In this document: positions 51,385 through 61,255 of the stretch, in pieces
Layout of the letters: the number at the start of each line of letters is the position of its first letter
Numbering within the stretch: position 1 is the first letter of the stretch
From: Streptomyces atratus
Lineage (GTDB): Bacteria > Actinomycetota > Actinomycetes > Streptomycetales > Streptomycetaceae
Assembly (NCBI RefSeq): GCF_900119365.1
Contig: NZ_FPJO01000026.1
Location: forward strand, 1 to 64,000
Length of the DNA: 64,000 bases
Direction of reading: 5' to 3'
Program-made: the position numbers and the translations under genes
Notes under the pieces: model-generated
Told to the model about the DNA's origin: nothing
What the model saw: the letters and a program-made list of their open reading frames with translations, nothing else
Databases searched by the model: none

Positions 51385-52458
51385 ATGTCTGAGACAACAG
51401 GTGCTTCCTACGCGGCAGCGGGCGTCGACATCGAAGCCGGCGACCGTGCCGTCGAGCTGATGAAGGAGTGGGTGAAGAAGACGCAGCGCCCCGAGGTCGC
51501 GGGCCTCGGTGGCCTCGGCGGTTTCGCCGGCCTCTTCGACGCCTCGGCCCTCAAGCGCTACGAGCGTCCGCTGCTCGCCTCCGCCACCGACGGCGTCGGC
51601 ACTAAGGTCGACCTCGCCCGCAAGATGGGCGTGTACGACACCATCGGCCACGACCTCGTCGGCATGGTCGTCGACGACCTGGTCGTCTGCGGCGCCGAGC
51701 CGCTCTTCATGACCGACTACATCTGCGTCGGCAAGGTGCACCCCGAGCGCGTCGCGGCCATCGTGAAGGGCATCGCCGAGGGCTGCGTCCTCGCGGGCTG
51801 CGCCCTGGTCGGCGGCGAGACCGCCGAGCACCCCGGCCTCCTCGGCCCGGACGACTTCGATGTCGCCGGCGCCGGTACGGGTGTGGTCGAGGCCGACCTG
51901 CTGCTGGGCCCGGACCGTATCCGTAAGGGTGACGTGGTGATCGCCATGGCGTCGTCCGGTCTTCACTCCAACGGGTACTCGCTCGTCCGGCACGTGGTCT
52001 TCGACCGGGCCGGCTGGTCGCTGGACCGGCAGGTCGAGGAGTTCGGCCGCACGCTCGGCGAGGAACTCCTGGAGCCCACCAAGATCTACTCGCTGGACTG
52101 CCTGGCGCTCACCCGCACGACCGAGGTGCACGGCTTCAGCCACATCACCGGCGGCGGCCTTGCCAACAACCTGGCCCGGGTCATCCCGGACGGACTGCAC
52201 GCCAGGGTCGACCGCTCCACCTGGACGCCCGGCGCGGTCTTCGACCTGGTCGGCCGCACGGGACAGGTCGAGCAGCTGGAGCTGGAGAAGACGCTGAACA
52301 TGGGCGTCGGCATGATCGCGATCGTCCCGGCCGAGTCCGTGGACGTGGCACTGACGACACTGGCCGACCGCGGGGTCGAGTCCTGGGTCGCGGGCGAGAT
52401 CACCGAGCGTGGGGCACACACCTCGGGTGCGGAGCTCGTCGGCGGGTACGCGCGATAG
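51385..52458 (+). CDS. purM: Phosphoribosylformylglycinamidine cyclo-ligase
   Basis: 357 residues from ATG 51385, 60 nt after purF. LLASATDGVGTKVDLARKMG, CALVGGETAEHPGLLGPDD and SSGLHSNGYSLVRHVVFDRA are PurM signatures; the C-terminal ITGGGLANNLARVIPDGL also matches. It closes the imidazole ring to give AIR (step five). A 13-bp terminator hairpin lies between it and the convergent DUF3073 gene. Confidence 0.97.
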   Translation: MSETTGASYAAAGVDIEAGDRAVELMKEWVKKTQRPEVAGLGGLGGFAGLFDASALKRYERPLLASATDGVGTKVDLARKMGVYDTIGHDLVGMVVDDLVVCGAEPLFMTDYICVGKVHPERVAAIVKGIAEGCVLAGCALVGGETAEHPGLLGPDDFDVAGAGTGVVEADLLLGPDRIRKGDVVIAMASSGLHSNGYSLVRHVVFDRAGWSLDRQVEEFGRTLGEELLEPTKIYSLDCLALTRTTEVHGFSHITGGGLANNLARVIPDGLHARVDRSTWTPGAVFDLVGRTGQVEQLELEKTLNMGVGMIAIVPAESVDVALTTLADRGVESWVAGEITERGAHTSGAELVGGYAR

Positions 52459-52597
52459 ACACGGGCGGGCACACCGGGGCGAACCCGGTGTCCGCTACAT
52501 CCTCGGCCGCCGGGATCCCAGCAGATCCGGCGGTCGGGGAAGGCTTCGGGGAAACCGGCTCCCGCACAGGCGGCCGGACCGGGCCGGGGCAGCACAG

Positions 52598-52628
52598 AAC
52601 CCGGTCCGGGACAGGCCCGGACCGGGTT
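52598..52628. terminator. 13-bp bidirectional terminator between purM and DUF3073
   Basis: AACCCGGTCCGGG, loop ACAGG, CCCGGACCGGGTT: perfect arms in the 187-nt gap between two convergent genes. Confidence 0.8.
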
Positions 52629-52645
52629 GATGTGTCAGCGCGAGG

Positions 52646-52903
52646 TCAAGCGCCGCGGCGCTGTGACGACGGACCGGACTTGTCGTCCTCGTCCTCGTCC
52701 TCGTCGTCGTTGTACAGATCCGCGTACTGTGCGTACGGGTCATCTTCCTCGTCGTCGTCCTCGAACGGCTCTGCGTTCGGTGGCTGACTCGAAGGCGATG
52801 CGCCCAGCTCATTGGCCAGACGCGACAGGTCAGTCCCGCCGCTGCTGTACTTCAGCTGGCGGGCGACCTTTGTCTGCTTGGCCTTTGCCCGGCCGCGCCC
52901 CAT
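52646..52903 (-). CDS. DUF3073 small acidic protein
   Basis: 85 residues from ATG 52903 (GAGGGGG about 9 nt upstream). The conserved basic start MGRGRAKAKQTKVARQLKYS is followed by an acidic tail with runs of Asp/Glu (DDDEEDDPYAQYADLYNDDE). The family is near-universal in actinobacteria and lies beside purM in many, but its role is unknown. The charge split suggests interaction with nucleic acid or ribosomes. Confidence 0.92.
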   Translation of the reverse strand: MGRGRAKAKQTKVARQLKYSSGGTDLSRLANELGASPSSQPPNAEPFEDDDEEDDPYAQYADLYNDDEDEDEDDKSGPSSQRRGA

Positions 52904-53214
52904 GGCTCGACCCCCTCGGTGACGGGGCTCGACGGCCCCAGAGTCTTGACACGCGTTCATGTTTCAGGACGGACTCTCGGTTGAGAGACCGTGCCCGTAG
53001 GGCTTTAACGGTACCTGCTTCCGCGGCCATACGGTACGCCGCCCGCATCACGCGCCCCGGAAGGAGACCGGCGAGAAGCCCCGTCCTCGCTGGTCAACTG
53101 CGATTTTAACCTCTTCTTGGCATGCGACCCGCCGACCGGCGTGAGTCTTGTCTCGCCGGTCGGCGGGTCGACGGTCCACGGTGGTGAGGACGCGGGGTGA
53201 CGCGTCCGCCACCG

Positions 53215-54297
53215 TCAGCGGCGGCGGGCTTCGGCCATCCGCTGTTCGGCGATCCGGTCGGCCGCGGCGGCCGGCGGAATGCCGTCGTCCTTCGCACGTG
53301 CGAATATGGCCAGCGTGGTGTCGAAGATCTTCGACGCCTTGGCCTTGCACCGGTCGAAGTCGAAGCCGTGCAGCTCGTCGGCGACCTGGATGACACCGCC
53401 CGCGTTCACCACGTAGTCGGGCGCGTACAGGATCGCCCGGTCCGCGAGGTCCTTCTCCACGCCGGGATGCGCGAGCTGGTTGTTGGCCGCACCGCACACC
53501 ACCTTGGCCGTGAGCACCGCGACGCTCTCGTCGTGCAGTGCGCCGCCGAGCGCGCACGGGGCGTAGATGTCGAGGCCCTCGGTACGGATCAGTGCGTCGG
53601 TGTCCGCGGCGACGGCGATCCGGGGGTGCTTCCCGGTGATCCGGCGTACGGACTCCTCCCGCACATCCGTGATCACGACCTCCGCGCCGTCCGAGAGCAG
53701 ATGCTCGACCAGGTGGTGACCGACCTTGCCGACCCCGGCGACCCCCACTTTTCGGCCACGCAGCGTCGGGTCGCCCCAGACGTGCTGCGCCGAGGCCCGC
53801 ATGCCCTGGAAGACACCGAACGCGGTGAGGACCGAGGAGTCGCCGGCGCCGCCGTTCTCGGGGGAGCGGCCCGTGGCCCAGCGGCACTCGCGGGCGACGA
53901 CATCCATGTCGGCGACATAGGTGCCGACGTCGCAGGCGGTCACGTAACGCCCGCCGAGCGAGGCCACGAACCGGCCGTAGGCCAGCAGCAGTTCCTCCGA
54001 CTTGATCTGCTCGGGGTCGCCGATGATGACGGCCTTGCCGCCGCCGTGGTCGAGGCCGGCCATGGCGTTCTTGTACGACATGCCGCGCGAGAGATTCAGG
54101 GCATCCGCGACGGCCTCCTCCTCGGAGGCGTACGGATAGAAGCGGGTGCCGCCGAGGGCCGGGCCCAGGGCGGTGGAGTGGATGGCGATGACGGCCTTGA
54201 GGCCGCTGGCACGGTCCTGGCAGAGCACGACTTGCTCGTGGCCACCCTGTTCCGAGTGGAACAGGGTGTGCAGGACGCCGTCGGTCACATCGGTCAC
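53215..54297 (-). CDS. vdh: Valine (branched-chain amino acid) dehydrogenase
   Basis: 360 residues from GTG 54297. It resembles the Streptomyces Vdh protein in VLCQDRASGLKAVIAIHSTA, LGPALGGTRFYPYA, RGMSYKNAMAGLDHGGGKAV (substrate-binding Lys in GGGK) and the NAD-binding VGVAGVGKVGHHLVEHLL. It deaminates valine and other branched-chain amino acids oxidatively to keto acids that feed fatty-acid and polyketide starter units. Next to bldC, as in S. coelicolor (recalled gene order). Confidence 0.95.
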   Translation of the reverse strand: MTDVTDGVLHTLFHSEQGGHEQVVLCQDRASGLKAVIAIHSTALGPALGGTRFYPYASEEEAVADALNLSRGMSYKNAMAGLDHGGGKAVIIGDPEQIKSEELLLAYGRFVASLGGRYVTACDVGTYVADMDVVARECRWATGRSPENGGAGDSSVLTAFGVFQGMRASAQHVWGDPTLRGRKVGVAGVGKVGHHLVEHLLSDGAEVVITDVREESVRRITGKHPRIAVAADTDALIRTEGLDIYAPCALGGALHDESVAVLTAKVVCGAANNQLAHPGVEKDLADRAILYAPDYVVNAGGVIQVADELHGFDFDRCKAKASKIFDTTLAIFARAKDDGIPPAAAADRIAEQRMAEARRR

Positions 54298-54472
54298 TGT
54301 GGTGACTCCCAAGTACGAAGCGGCGAGGACCCTCCTGAAGGTGGGGAGGGCCGCGGACCGGCCGTCACGGCCGGTCCGACTGGGCACGAGGGTAAGTCCT
54401 ACGCGGACGTAGATCTGTTCCAGTGCTCAGGATCACCCCCCGGCGGAGTACGGGCGTGACACGATCTGCTGC

Positions 54473-55318
54473 ATGTCGGTGGTGTCTTCGGTGCTCGTCC
54501 CTTATGCGTCCTATCTCCGGGTGTACGAGCCGCTGGCCGCCTTCCCGGAGCCCGAGCGCGCCCACTGGGCGCGGTACGCCGGGCGGGCCCGGATGCCCAC
54601 GGCACAGGACGAACTGCGCCGTTCGCTGGCCGATTTGGTGGCCACCCCGCCGGCCGCCGTGCCGGTGCACGAGAGCGGGGACGCGTTCGTCGCCGAGGTC
54701 GACGGGGTGGTGTGCGTCTGCCCGTGGCGGACCAGGCTGCGCGGCTGGCTGGCGCTGGAGGAGCTGACGGAGATGTTCCCCGCGCCGGTGCTCGACGCGG
54801 TGCTGCCGCCGGTGGTGCGCGGGCAGGCGGTGGTGGACCACGAGCGGTGGGCGGAGCGGAACCCGGACGCCCGGCCGTGGATCCGTACCTCGGTGTGGCA
54901 GGTGCCGGTGCGGTGGTTCGTGCTCTTCTCCGACGAGGAACGGGAGTACGTGGAGGCGGGTGAGGACGGTGCGGGGCCCGTGCTGCGGTACCGGACGCCG
55001 ATGGTGCAGGCCCGCCGCCGGCTGGCCCGGGGGCTGAAGACGCTGCGGGATTCGGTGGACGAGGGCGGGCTGACCGAGGGGCTGGTGGACGTGGGGCGCT
55101 GGCTGGAGGAGTTCCATCCGCGTGCGCTGGTCGAGCTGGACTACGGCGGTCTGGTGCACGCGCTGCCGGCGGAGCAGCTCGCCGGGGACCGGTCGGCCGC
55201 CGATGTGGCCGAGGGGCTCGCGGCGCTCCGGACCGGCGACACCGAGGGGGCGGGCGAGGCGTACAGCCGGCTGGCGGAGCGCTGGCGTTCCGTAAGGGAT
55301 CGTCAGTTCGCGAACTGA
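54473..55318 (+). CDS. Conserved actinobacterial protein of unknown function beside bldC
   Basis: 281 residues from ATG 54473. No domain that I can name. Visible features are AFPEPERAHWARYAGRARMP, a central RPWIRTSVWQVPVRWFVLFS, and LRYRTPMVQARRRLARGLKT with LGWLEEF-type helices. It is transcribed divergently from vdh, 523 nt before bldC. A CACGAT box 7 nt before the ATG is a weak leaderless -10. The long conservation of this gene order hints at a function in the same process, but none is known to me. Confidence 0.85.
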   Translation: MSVVSSVLVPYASYLRVYEPLAAFPEPERAHWARYAGRARMPTAQDELRRSLADLVATPPAAVPVHESGDAFVAEVDGVVCVCPWRTRLRGWLALEELTEMFPAPVLDAVLPPVVRGQAVVDHERWAERNPDARPWIRTSVWQVPVRWFVLFSDEEREYVEAGEDGAGPVLRYRTPMVQARRRLARGLKTLRDSVDEGGLTEGLVDVGRWLEEFHPRALVELDYGGLVHALPAEQLAGDRSAADVAEGLAALRTGDTEGAGEAYSRLAERWRSVRDRQFAN

Positions 55319-55841
55319 CGGGGCGATATCGGCGTCTGTCCCTGTGTCCTGTGTGACGCGTGGGAACGAAGAGGCGGAAGCGTACTCCTGTGGCCTTGGG
55401 ACCTACGTCCCGAACCGGGCCTTTGCCTCAAGCGTGATGGATAGCACTAACTGGGCCCTTGCGCCCTTCCCTACTCCTCATGCCAAAATAGGACAAGGAG
55501 CCCGGGGAGGGTTCCGTCCGCCCAACTAAGGGCGGAATGCTCGACATTGCACTCTATGGGGGGTCTGATGGCTCCTGATCGCTCTGTGACTGATCGTCAC
55601 GGCGGAGTGACTGTCCGCTATGGCATGGTCCATCGGCTTCCGTCGCTGATGAGCACCTGGGAGGGCAATTCCATCGGTTTGGCCGACGCGGCTGGACGGA
55701 TGGTGTAGTTGTAGTGCCGAGGACAAGCCGTTCGTCCTATAACCGACTCGGCCCGCGTCCGTCATTTCGGGCAACGCGGGTCAAGGTGCAGAATTTAGAG
55801 GAAAGAACCGAGATTGTTCGGTTCTCCCGAGGAGGCCGCTC
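55319..55841. other. Intergenic region upstream of bldC
   Basis: 523 nt, long for this genome, so likely regulatory. TATAAC at 55738-55743 is a weak -10 candidate; GAGGAGG at 55829-55835 is the bldC ribosome-binding site. I see no clear repeat or riboswitch. Confidence 0.4.
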
Positions 55842-56048
55842 ATGACCGCTCGCACCCCTGATGCCGAGCCGCTGCTGACCCCGGCTGAGGTTGCCACGAT
55901 GTTCCGCGTGGACCCGAAGACGGTTACCCGCTGGGCCAAGGCGGGCAAGCTCACGTCCATCCGCACGCTCGGTGGACATCGCCGGTACCGCGAGGCAGAG
56001 GTCCGCGCACTGCTTGCGGGTATTCCGCAGCAGCGCAGCGAGGCCTGA
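55842..56048 (+). CDS. bldC: BldC developmental regulator
   Basis: 68 residues from ATG 55842. It matches Streptomyces BldC: PLLTPAEVATMFRVDPKTVT, RWAKAGKLTSIRTLGGHRRY. A MerR-type winged helix-turn-helix without a dimerisation domain, binding direct repeats in a head-to-tail manner. It holds off entry into development and activates or represses many genes. A strong terminator follows at 56177-56216. Confidence 0.97.
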   Translation: MTARTPDAEPLLTPAEVATMFRVDPKTVTRWAKAGKLTSIRTLGGHRRYREAEVRALLAGIPQQRSEA

Positions 56049-56176
56049 CACACCCCTGTCACGCCGCAACAACCGGGCTTCCGGGTCCCCCAACCCGTAC
56101 AGGCCCGCCCATGGCTCCAAATGACGGGCGCCCGCCCCAACGGGCGCCATACCTGTGCAATACGGGTGCGTCATTC

Positions 56177-56216
56177 GATCGCGCTGGACTCCGCCGGGTC
56201 CAGCGCGATCTTTTTT
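56177..56216 (+). terminator. Rho-independent terminator with U6 downstream of bldC
   Basis: GATCGCGCTGGAC, loop of 8, GTCCAGCGCGATC, then TTTTTT: perfect 13-bp stem and a U-run, 129 nt after the bldC stop. The classical form is unusual for this genome. Confidence 0.85.
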
Positions 56217-56900
56217 GTGCCCACGTGCCGGTATCCACGCGGCCCCGGAGGCCGGGCGCGGCTGCCGGGGGTGCCGGGGGTGTCGGAACCGCGCGTCCGG
56301 TCGGGTACGGCCGGGGCGACGTGCGGGCCTGAGCGGGTCTGTTCGGGAGTGTTCCGGACTCCCCGGCAAGGCCGGGCCGGGGTGGTTGGAATGGTCCCCG
56401 AGTGCTCCCGTCCGGGCAGTGCAATTGCACATATTAAATTCGCCAGTTGTAGGAAGGGTGTAAAGTCACCCTTTCGCAAAACTCTTTCGGTGACTCCCGT
56501 CACATCTCGCGAGTCTTGTCAGATACGAGCCTGCCACCGCCGGGAAGCGGAAAGCCTCGCCATTGGTCACCCTCCCGGGGGACTTTCGTCCTCGGCTCCC
56601 AGGGCGCCGTCCTGGCGCCCCGGGAGCGGGGTCGGCGGCCCGGGGGTGGAATCGGTCCGGCGGGCCGTCACGGGCTCCATGGCGAGCCGCAGGAGCCGAT
56701 GGCGGACCGGGCAGTGGCGGGTGAGGTGGCCGGAGCCGGAAGCGGCTGCCAGGTGGGCGTGCGGGAGCGCGCGGGTCTCGTGCATGGCGGACACCGTCAT
56801 GCACGCCATCTCCCGGTGGACCGCCGCCCCGCTCCGGGGGAACAGTGGCGGCCTCTGCTGTCTGACTACTCGTCGGCAGTTGCCGGAGTCAAGACGCGCG
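56217..56900. other. Intergenic region between bldC and tRNA-Asp
   Basis: About 680 nt with no supportable gene: the open frames lack ribosome-binding sites and match no family. The stretch at about 56420-56520 is A+T-rich (TTAAATTCGCC, TTTCGCAAAACTCTTTCGG), so a promoter or a small RNA is possible. Confidence 0.4.
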
Positions 56901-56930
56901 AAAGCCCGGATCCAGAAGGATCCGGGCTTT
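56901..56930 (-). terminator. 13-bp hairpin downstream of tRNA-Asp
   Basis: AAAGCCCGGATCC, loop AGAA, GGATCCGGGCTTT: perfect arms, beginning 9 nt beyond the 3' end of the leftward tRNA-Asp. Confidence 0.75.
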
Positions 56931-56938
56931 CATCATTG

Positions 56939-57013
56939 CGGTCCTGACGGGATTTGAACCCGCGGCCTCCACCTTGACAGGGTGGCGAGCACTCCAAACT
57001 GCTCCACAGGACC
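56939..57013 (-). tRNA. tRNA-Asp (GTC), first copy
   Basis: 75 nt. Acceptor GGTCCTG pairs with CAGGACC, with G discriminator. The anticodon loop CTGTCAA gives GTC. T arm GGTTCAAAT. Its sequence is the same as the copy at 63508-63582. Confidence 0.95.
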
Positions 57014-57140
57014 AGGTTTTCGCTGCTTGCCTTGCGGCTGGCTGCGAAGACAGACTGTACAGCAGGTCAGAGGCTCAGGTCGAACTCACTGAAGGTGGCG
57101 ACTCCGTCACGGTCGGATCGGCCTGTCCGGGCGGGCCCTC

Positions 57141-60100
57141 TCACGGCGCCGCCGCGTCGATCGCCTTCACGATCCGCTTGTCGGAGACCGGATAGGCCGT
57201 CCCCAGCGCATGGGCGAAATAGCTGACCCGGAGCTCCTCGATCATCCAGCGGATGTCCAGCACCTCCTGCGGTACGGGCCTGCCCTGCGGCATCTGTTCG
57301 AGCAGCCAGGCGTACTCGTCCTGCATCTCGTGGACCTTCTCCATGCGCGTGGTGTCGCGCTGGACGGCCGTCGGCATCTGCTGGAGCCGGCGGTCCACGG
57401 CGACCAGATAGCGCATCAGGTCGGGCAGCCTGCGCAGCCCGGTCTTCGTGACGAAGCCCGGCGGCACGAGGGCCGCGAGCTGGTCCCGGGCGTCGGTGAC
57501 GTTGTTGACCAGGACCAGGCTGTTGGTGGCCTTCAGGCGCCGCTCGCACGCCTGCCAGGCGGCCAGCACCTGCTGGACCTGCTTGACCGTGTGCTCGGTC
57601 AGGGCGACCAGGTCGGCGCGCACCTTGTCGTACAGCTTCCGGAACGACTCCTCGTCCCAGGCCGGCCCGCCGTGCGCGCCGATCAGCCGGTCGGCGGCCG
57701 CCGTCGCGCAGTCCTCGAACAGCGCCTGGATGGAGCCGTGCGGATTGCGGGACAGCGCCAGCTTCTGCTGGTTCGTCAGCTTGTCGGAGGCGAACTTCGC
57801 CGGGTTCACCGGGACATTCAGCATGATCAGCTTCCGGGTGCCCAGCCACATCGCCTGCTGCTGCTCGGCCTCGGTGTCGAAGAGCCGTACGGCGACGGTC
57901 CCGCCCTGGTCCACCAGCGCCGGGTACGCCTTGACCGGCTGGCCGGCCCGGCGGGTCTCGAAGACGCGGTTCAGCGTGCCGATCGTCCAGTCGGTGAGGC
58001 CCGAACGCTCGATGGACTCGCCCGAGGGCCCGGCGGTGGCCGCCGCGGCCTTGGAGAGCGCCTGACGGGCCTTCGGGCGCAGCTGGAGCTTCAGCGCCTC
58101 CAGGTCCTTGTCCTCGGCCACCTTGCGGCGCCGCTCGTCGACGATCCGGAACGTGATCTTCAGGTGGTCCGGGACGCGGCTCAGGTCGAAGTCGTCGGCC
58201 GAGACCGGGACGCCGACCATCCGCTGGAGCTCCCGGGCCAGCGTGACCGGCAGTGGCTCCTGCTGTGACATCGGGCTGCCGGAGGCGGACGGCACCGCCC
58301 GGTCCAGGAACTTGTCCGCGTAGTTCGGCGCGGGGACGTAGTGCCGACGGATCGGCTTGGGCAGCGAGCGGATCAGCTCGGTGACCACTTCCTCCCGCAG
58401 ACCGGGGATCTGCCAGTCGAAGCCCTCGGGCGTGACCTGGTTGAGCACCTGGAGCGGGATGTGGACGGTCACACCGTCGGCGTCCGCACCCGGCTCGAAC
58501 TGGTACGTGACCTTGAACTTCAGCTTCCCCTGGCGCCAGGAGTCCGGGTAGTCGTCCTTGGTGACGGCCCCGGCCTTCTCGTTGATGAGCATCGAGCGCT
58601 CGAAGTCCAGCGCGTCCGGCTCGTCCCGGCGCTTGTGCTTCCACCAGGAGTCGAAGTGCGCCCCGGAGACCACGTGCTCGGGGATCCGCTGGTCGTAGAA
58701 GTCGAAAAGCGTCTCGTCGTCCACGAGGATGTCGCGGCGCCGGGCGCGGTGCTCCAGTTCCTCGACCTCGCCGAGCAGTTTGCGGTTGTCGTGGAAGAAC
58801 TGGTGGTGGGTCCGCCAGTCGCCCTCGACCAGGGCGTTCCGGATGAACAGATCGCGGGAGGTCTCGGCGTCGATCCGGCCGAAATTGATCTTGCGCTGGG
58901 CGACGATCGGCACCCCGTAGAGCGTGACCCGCTCGTACGCCATCACCGCCGCCAGGTCCTTCTCCCAGTGCGGCTCGCTGTAGGTGCGCTTGAGCAGGTG
59001 CTGGGCCAGCGGCTCGATCCACTCCGGCTCGACCTTGGCGTTGACCCGCGCCCACAGCCGGGACGTCTCGACCAGCTCGGCCGACATCACGAACCGCGGC
59101 TGCTTCTTGAAGAGCGCCGATCCCGGGAAGATCGCGAACTTGGCGCTGCGCGCGCCCAGGTACTCGTTCTTCTCGGTGTCCTTCAGACCGATGTGCGACA
59201 GCAGCCCGGACAGCAGCGAGGTGTGCACCGACTGCTCCGGCGCGTCCTCCTCGTTGAGCTGGATGCCCATCTGCTTGGCGACCGTGCGCAGCTGCGCGTA
59301 GATGTCCTGCCATTCGCGGATGCGCAGGAAGTTCAGATACTCCTGCTTGCACATCCGGCGGAAGCTGGACGAGCCGCGCTCCTTCTGCTGCTCGCGGATG
59401 TACCGCCACAGGTTCAGGAACGCCAGGAAGTCGGACGTCTCGTCCTTGAAGCGGGCGTGCTGCTGATCGGCCTGCGTCTGCTTCTCCGCGGGCCGCTCGC
59501 GCGGGTCCTGGATGGAGAGCGCCGCCGCGATGACCATGACCTCGCGGACACAGCCGTTGCGGTCGGCCTCGATGACCATGCGGGCCAGGCGCGGGTCCAC
59601 GGGCAGCTGCGAGAGCTTGCGGCCGAGCTGGGTGAGCCGCTTCCCCTTCTTCCCCTCCTGGGGGGACTTCTCCTCCGCGTCCAGCGCACCGAGCTCCTGG
59701 AGGAGCTGGATGCCGTCACGGATGTTGCGGTGGTCCGGCGGATCGATGAAGGGGAACTTCTCGATGTCGCCGAGGCCGGCCGCGGTCATCTGGAGGATGA
59801 CGGAGGCGAGGTTGGTGCGGAGGATCTCCGGGTCGGTGTACTCCGGACGGGTCAGGAAGTCGTCCTCGGAGTACAGCCGGATGCAGATGCCGTCCGACGT
59901 ACGGCCGCAGCGGCCCTTGCGCTGGTTGGCGCTGGCCTGCGAGATCCGCTCGATCGGCAGCCGCTGGACCTTGGTGCGGTGGCTGTAGCGGGAGATCCGG
60001 GCGTTGCCCGGGTCGATCACGTACTTGATGCCGGGGACGGTCAGCGAGGTCTCGGCGACATTGGTCGCCAGGACGATCCGGCGACCGGTGTGGCGCTGGA

Positions 60101-61100
60101 AGACCCGGTGCTGCTCGGCGTGCGAGAGCCGGGCGTAGAGCGGGAGCACCTCGGTGTGGCGGAGATTGCGCTTGTTCAGCGCGTCCGCGGTGTCACGGAT
60201 CTCCCGCTCGCCGGAGAGGAAGACCAGGATGTCGCCCGGACCCTCGGTCTGCAGCTCGTCGACGGCATCGCAGATCGCCGTGATCTGGTCGCGGTCGGAG
60301 TCGTCGCCCTCCTCCTCCAGGAGAGGCCGGTACCGCACCTCGACCGGGTACGTACGTCCGCTGACCTCGACGATCGGCGCCTCGCCGAAATGGCGCGCGA
60401 ACCGCTCGGGGTCGATCGTCGCCGAGGTGATGACGACCTTCAGATCCGGGCGCTTGGGCAGCAGCCTGGCCAGGTAGCCGAGCAGGAAGTCGATGTTCAG
60501 CGACCGCTCGTGGGCCTCGTCGATGATGATCGTGTCGTACGCGCGCAGCTCGCGGTCCGTCTGGATCTCGGCGAGCAGGATGCCGTCCGTCATCAGCTTG
60601 ACGAATGTCGCGTCGGGGTTCACCTGGTCGGTGAAACGGACCTTCCAGCCGACCGCCTCGCCCAGCGGCGTCTTCAGCTCGTCCGCGACGCGCTCGGCGA
60701 CCGTACGGGCCGCGATCCGCCGCGGCTGGGTGTGCCCGATCATGCCCCGGACACCGCGCCCCAGCTCCATGCAGATCTTCGGGATCTGCGTGGTCTTGCC
60801 GGAGCCGGTCTCCCCGGCGACGATCACGACCTGGTGGTCGCGTATCGCCTTGAGGATCTCGTCCTTCTTCTGGCTGACCGGGAGCTGTTCCGGGTACGAC
60901 ACGGCGGGCATCCGCGCGGCACGCAGCGAAAGCCGCTCGGCTGCCTTTCCGGCCTCGGCGGCGATCTCGTCCAGCACGGACTGCAGGGCCTCGGGCTTAC
61001 GGATGCGGCGCGCCCCTTCGAGACGGCGGCCGAGCCGGTGCGCGTCGCGGAGCGAGATCTGTCCGAGCCGGTTCTGGAGATCAGCGAAGGAAGTAGACAT
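57141..61100 (-). CDS. hrpA: HrpA-type ATP-dependent DEAH-box RNA helicase
   Basis: 1319 residues from ATG 61100. Walker A is VVIVAGETGSGKTTQIPKIC, the DEAH box IIIDEAHERSLNIDF, motif III SATID, motif VI QRKGRCGRTSDG; the C-terminal OB and DUF3418 region continues to about residue 1319, typical of the long bacterial HrpA. It unwinds structured mRNA. The gene occupies the whole stretch between two tRNA-Asp genes, apart from the small genes that follow it on the other strand. Confidence 0.95.
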   Translation of the reverse strand: MSTSFADLQNRLGQISLRDAHRLGRRLEGARRIRKPEALQSVLDEIAAEAGKAAERLSLRAARMPAVSYPEQLPVSQKKDEILKAIRDHQVVIVAGETGSGKTTQIPKICMELGRGVRGMIGHTQPRRIAARTVAERVADELKTPLGEAVGWKVRFTDQVNPDATFVKLMTDGILLAEIQTDRELRAYDTIIIDEAHERSLNIDFLLGYLARLLPKRPDLKVVITSATIDPERFARHFGEAPIVEVSGRTYPVEVRYRPLLEEEGDDSDRDQITAICDAVDELQTEGPGDILVFLSGEREIRDTADALNKRNLRHTEVLPLYARLSHAEQHRVFQRHTGRRIVLATNVAETSLTVPGIKYVIDPGNARISRYSHRTKVQRLPIERISQASANQRKGRCGRTSDGICIRLYSEDDFLTRPEYTDPEILRTNLASVILQMTAAGLGDIEKFPFIDPPDHRNIRDGIQLLQELGALDAEEKSPQEGKKGKRLTQLGRKLSQLPVDPRLARMVIEADRNGCVREVMVIAAALSIQDPRERPAEKQTQADQQHARFKDETSDFLAFLNLWRYIREQQKERGSSSFRRMCKQEYLNFLRIREWQDIYAQLRTVAKQMGIQLNEEDAPEQSVHTSLLSGLLSHIGLKDTEKNEYLGARSAKFAIFPGSALFKKQPRFVMSAELVETSRLWARVNAKVEPEWIEPLAQHLLKRTYSEPHWEKDLAAVMAYERVTLYGVPIVAQRKINFGRIDAETSRDLFIRNALVEGDWRTHHQFFHDNRKLLGEVEELEHRARRRDILVDDETLFDFYDQRIPEHVVSGAHFDSWWKHKRRDEPDALDFERSMLINEKAGAVTKDDYPDSWRQGKLKFKVTYQFEPGADADGVTVHIPLQVLNQVTPEGFDWQIPGLREEVVTELIRSLPKPIRRHYVPAPNYADKFLDRAVPSASGSPMSQQEPLPVTLARELQRMVGVPVSADDFDLSRVPDHLKITFRIVDERRRKVAEDKDLEALKLQLRPKARQALSKAAAATAGPSGESIERSGLTDWTIGTLNRVFETRRAGQPVKAYPALVDQGGTVAVRLFDTEAEQQQAMWLGTRKLIMLNVPVNPAKFASDKLTNQQKLALSRNPHGSIQALFEDCATAAADRLIGAHGGPAWDEESFRKLYDKVRADLVALTEHTVKQVQQVLAAWQACERRLKATNSLVLVNNVTDARDQLAALVPPGFVTKTGLRRLPDLMRYLVAVDRRLQQMPTAVQRDTTRMEKVHEMQDEYAWLLEQMPQGRPVPQEVLDIRWMIEELRVSYFAHALGTAYPVSDKRIVKAIDAAAP

Positions 61101-61255
61101 ACGGAGCCCAGGATCTCACCCGGGCCCGACGAACGGCGAACACATTTCGTGCGGTCCGGATCACCCCTGGGCACCGCGCGGAGGCGCGGGATCACAGCAC
61201 GTACCATTTCGGGCAGCTGACCACCCGTTGCCCCTGTCCGGAAAGGCCGGTCGCC

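Noticed and set aside
49681..52419. A 912-codon minus-strand frame opposite purF and purM
   Set aside because: Spans two conserved plus-strand genes and their gap; a shadow frame.
52646..52812. Asp/Glu codon runs as a possible simple-sequence repeat or CRISPR-like array
   Set aside because: The repeat is the acidic tail of the DUF3073 protein, in frame; there are no spacers.
58341..61220. A 959-codon plus-strand frame opposite hrpA
   Set aside because: Leu/Asp/Arg/Val-rich mirror of the helicase gene, no start signal.
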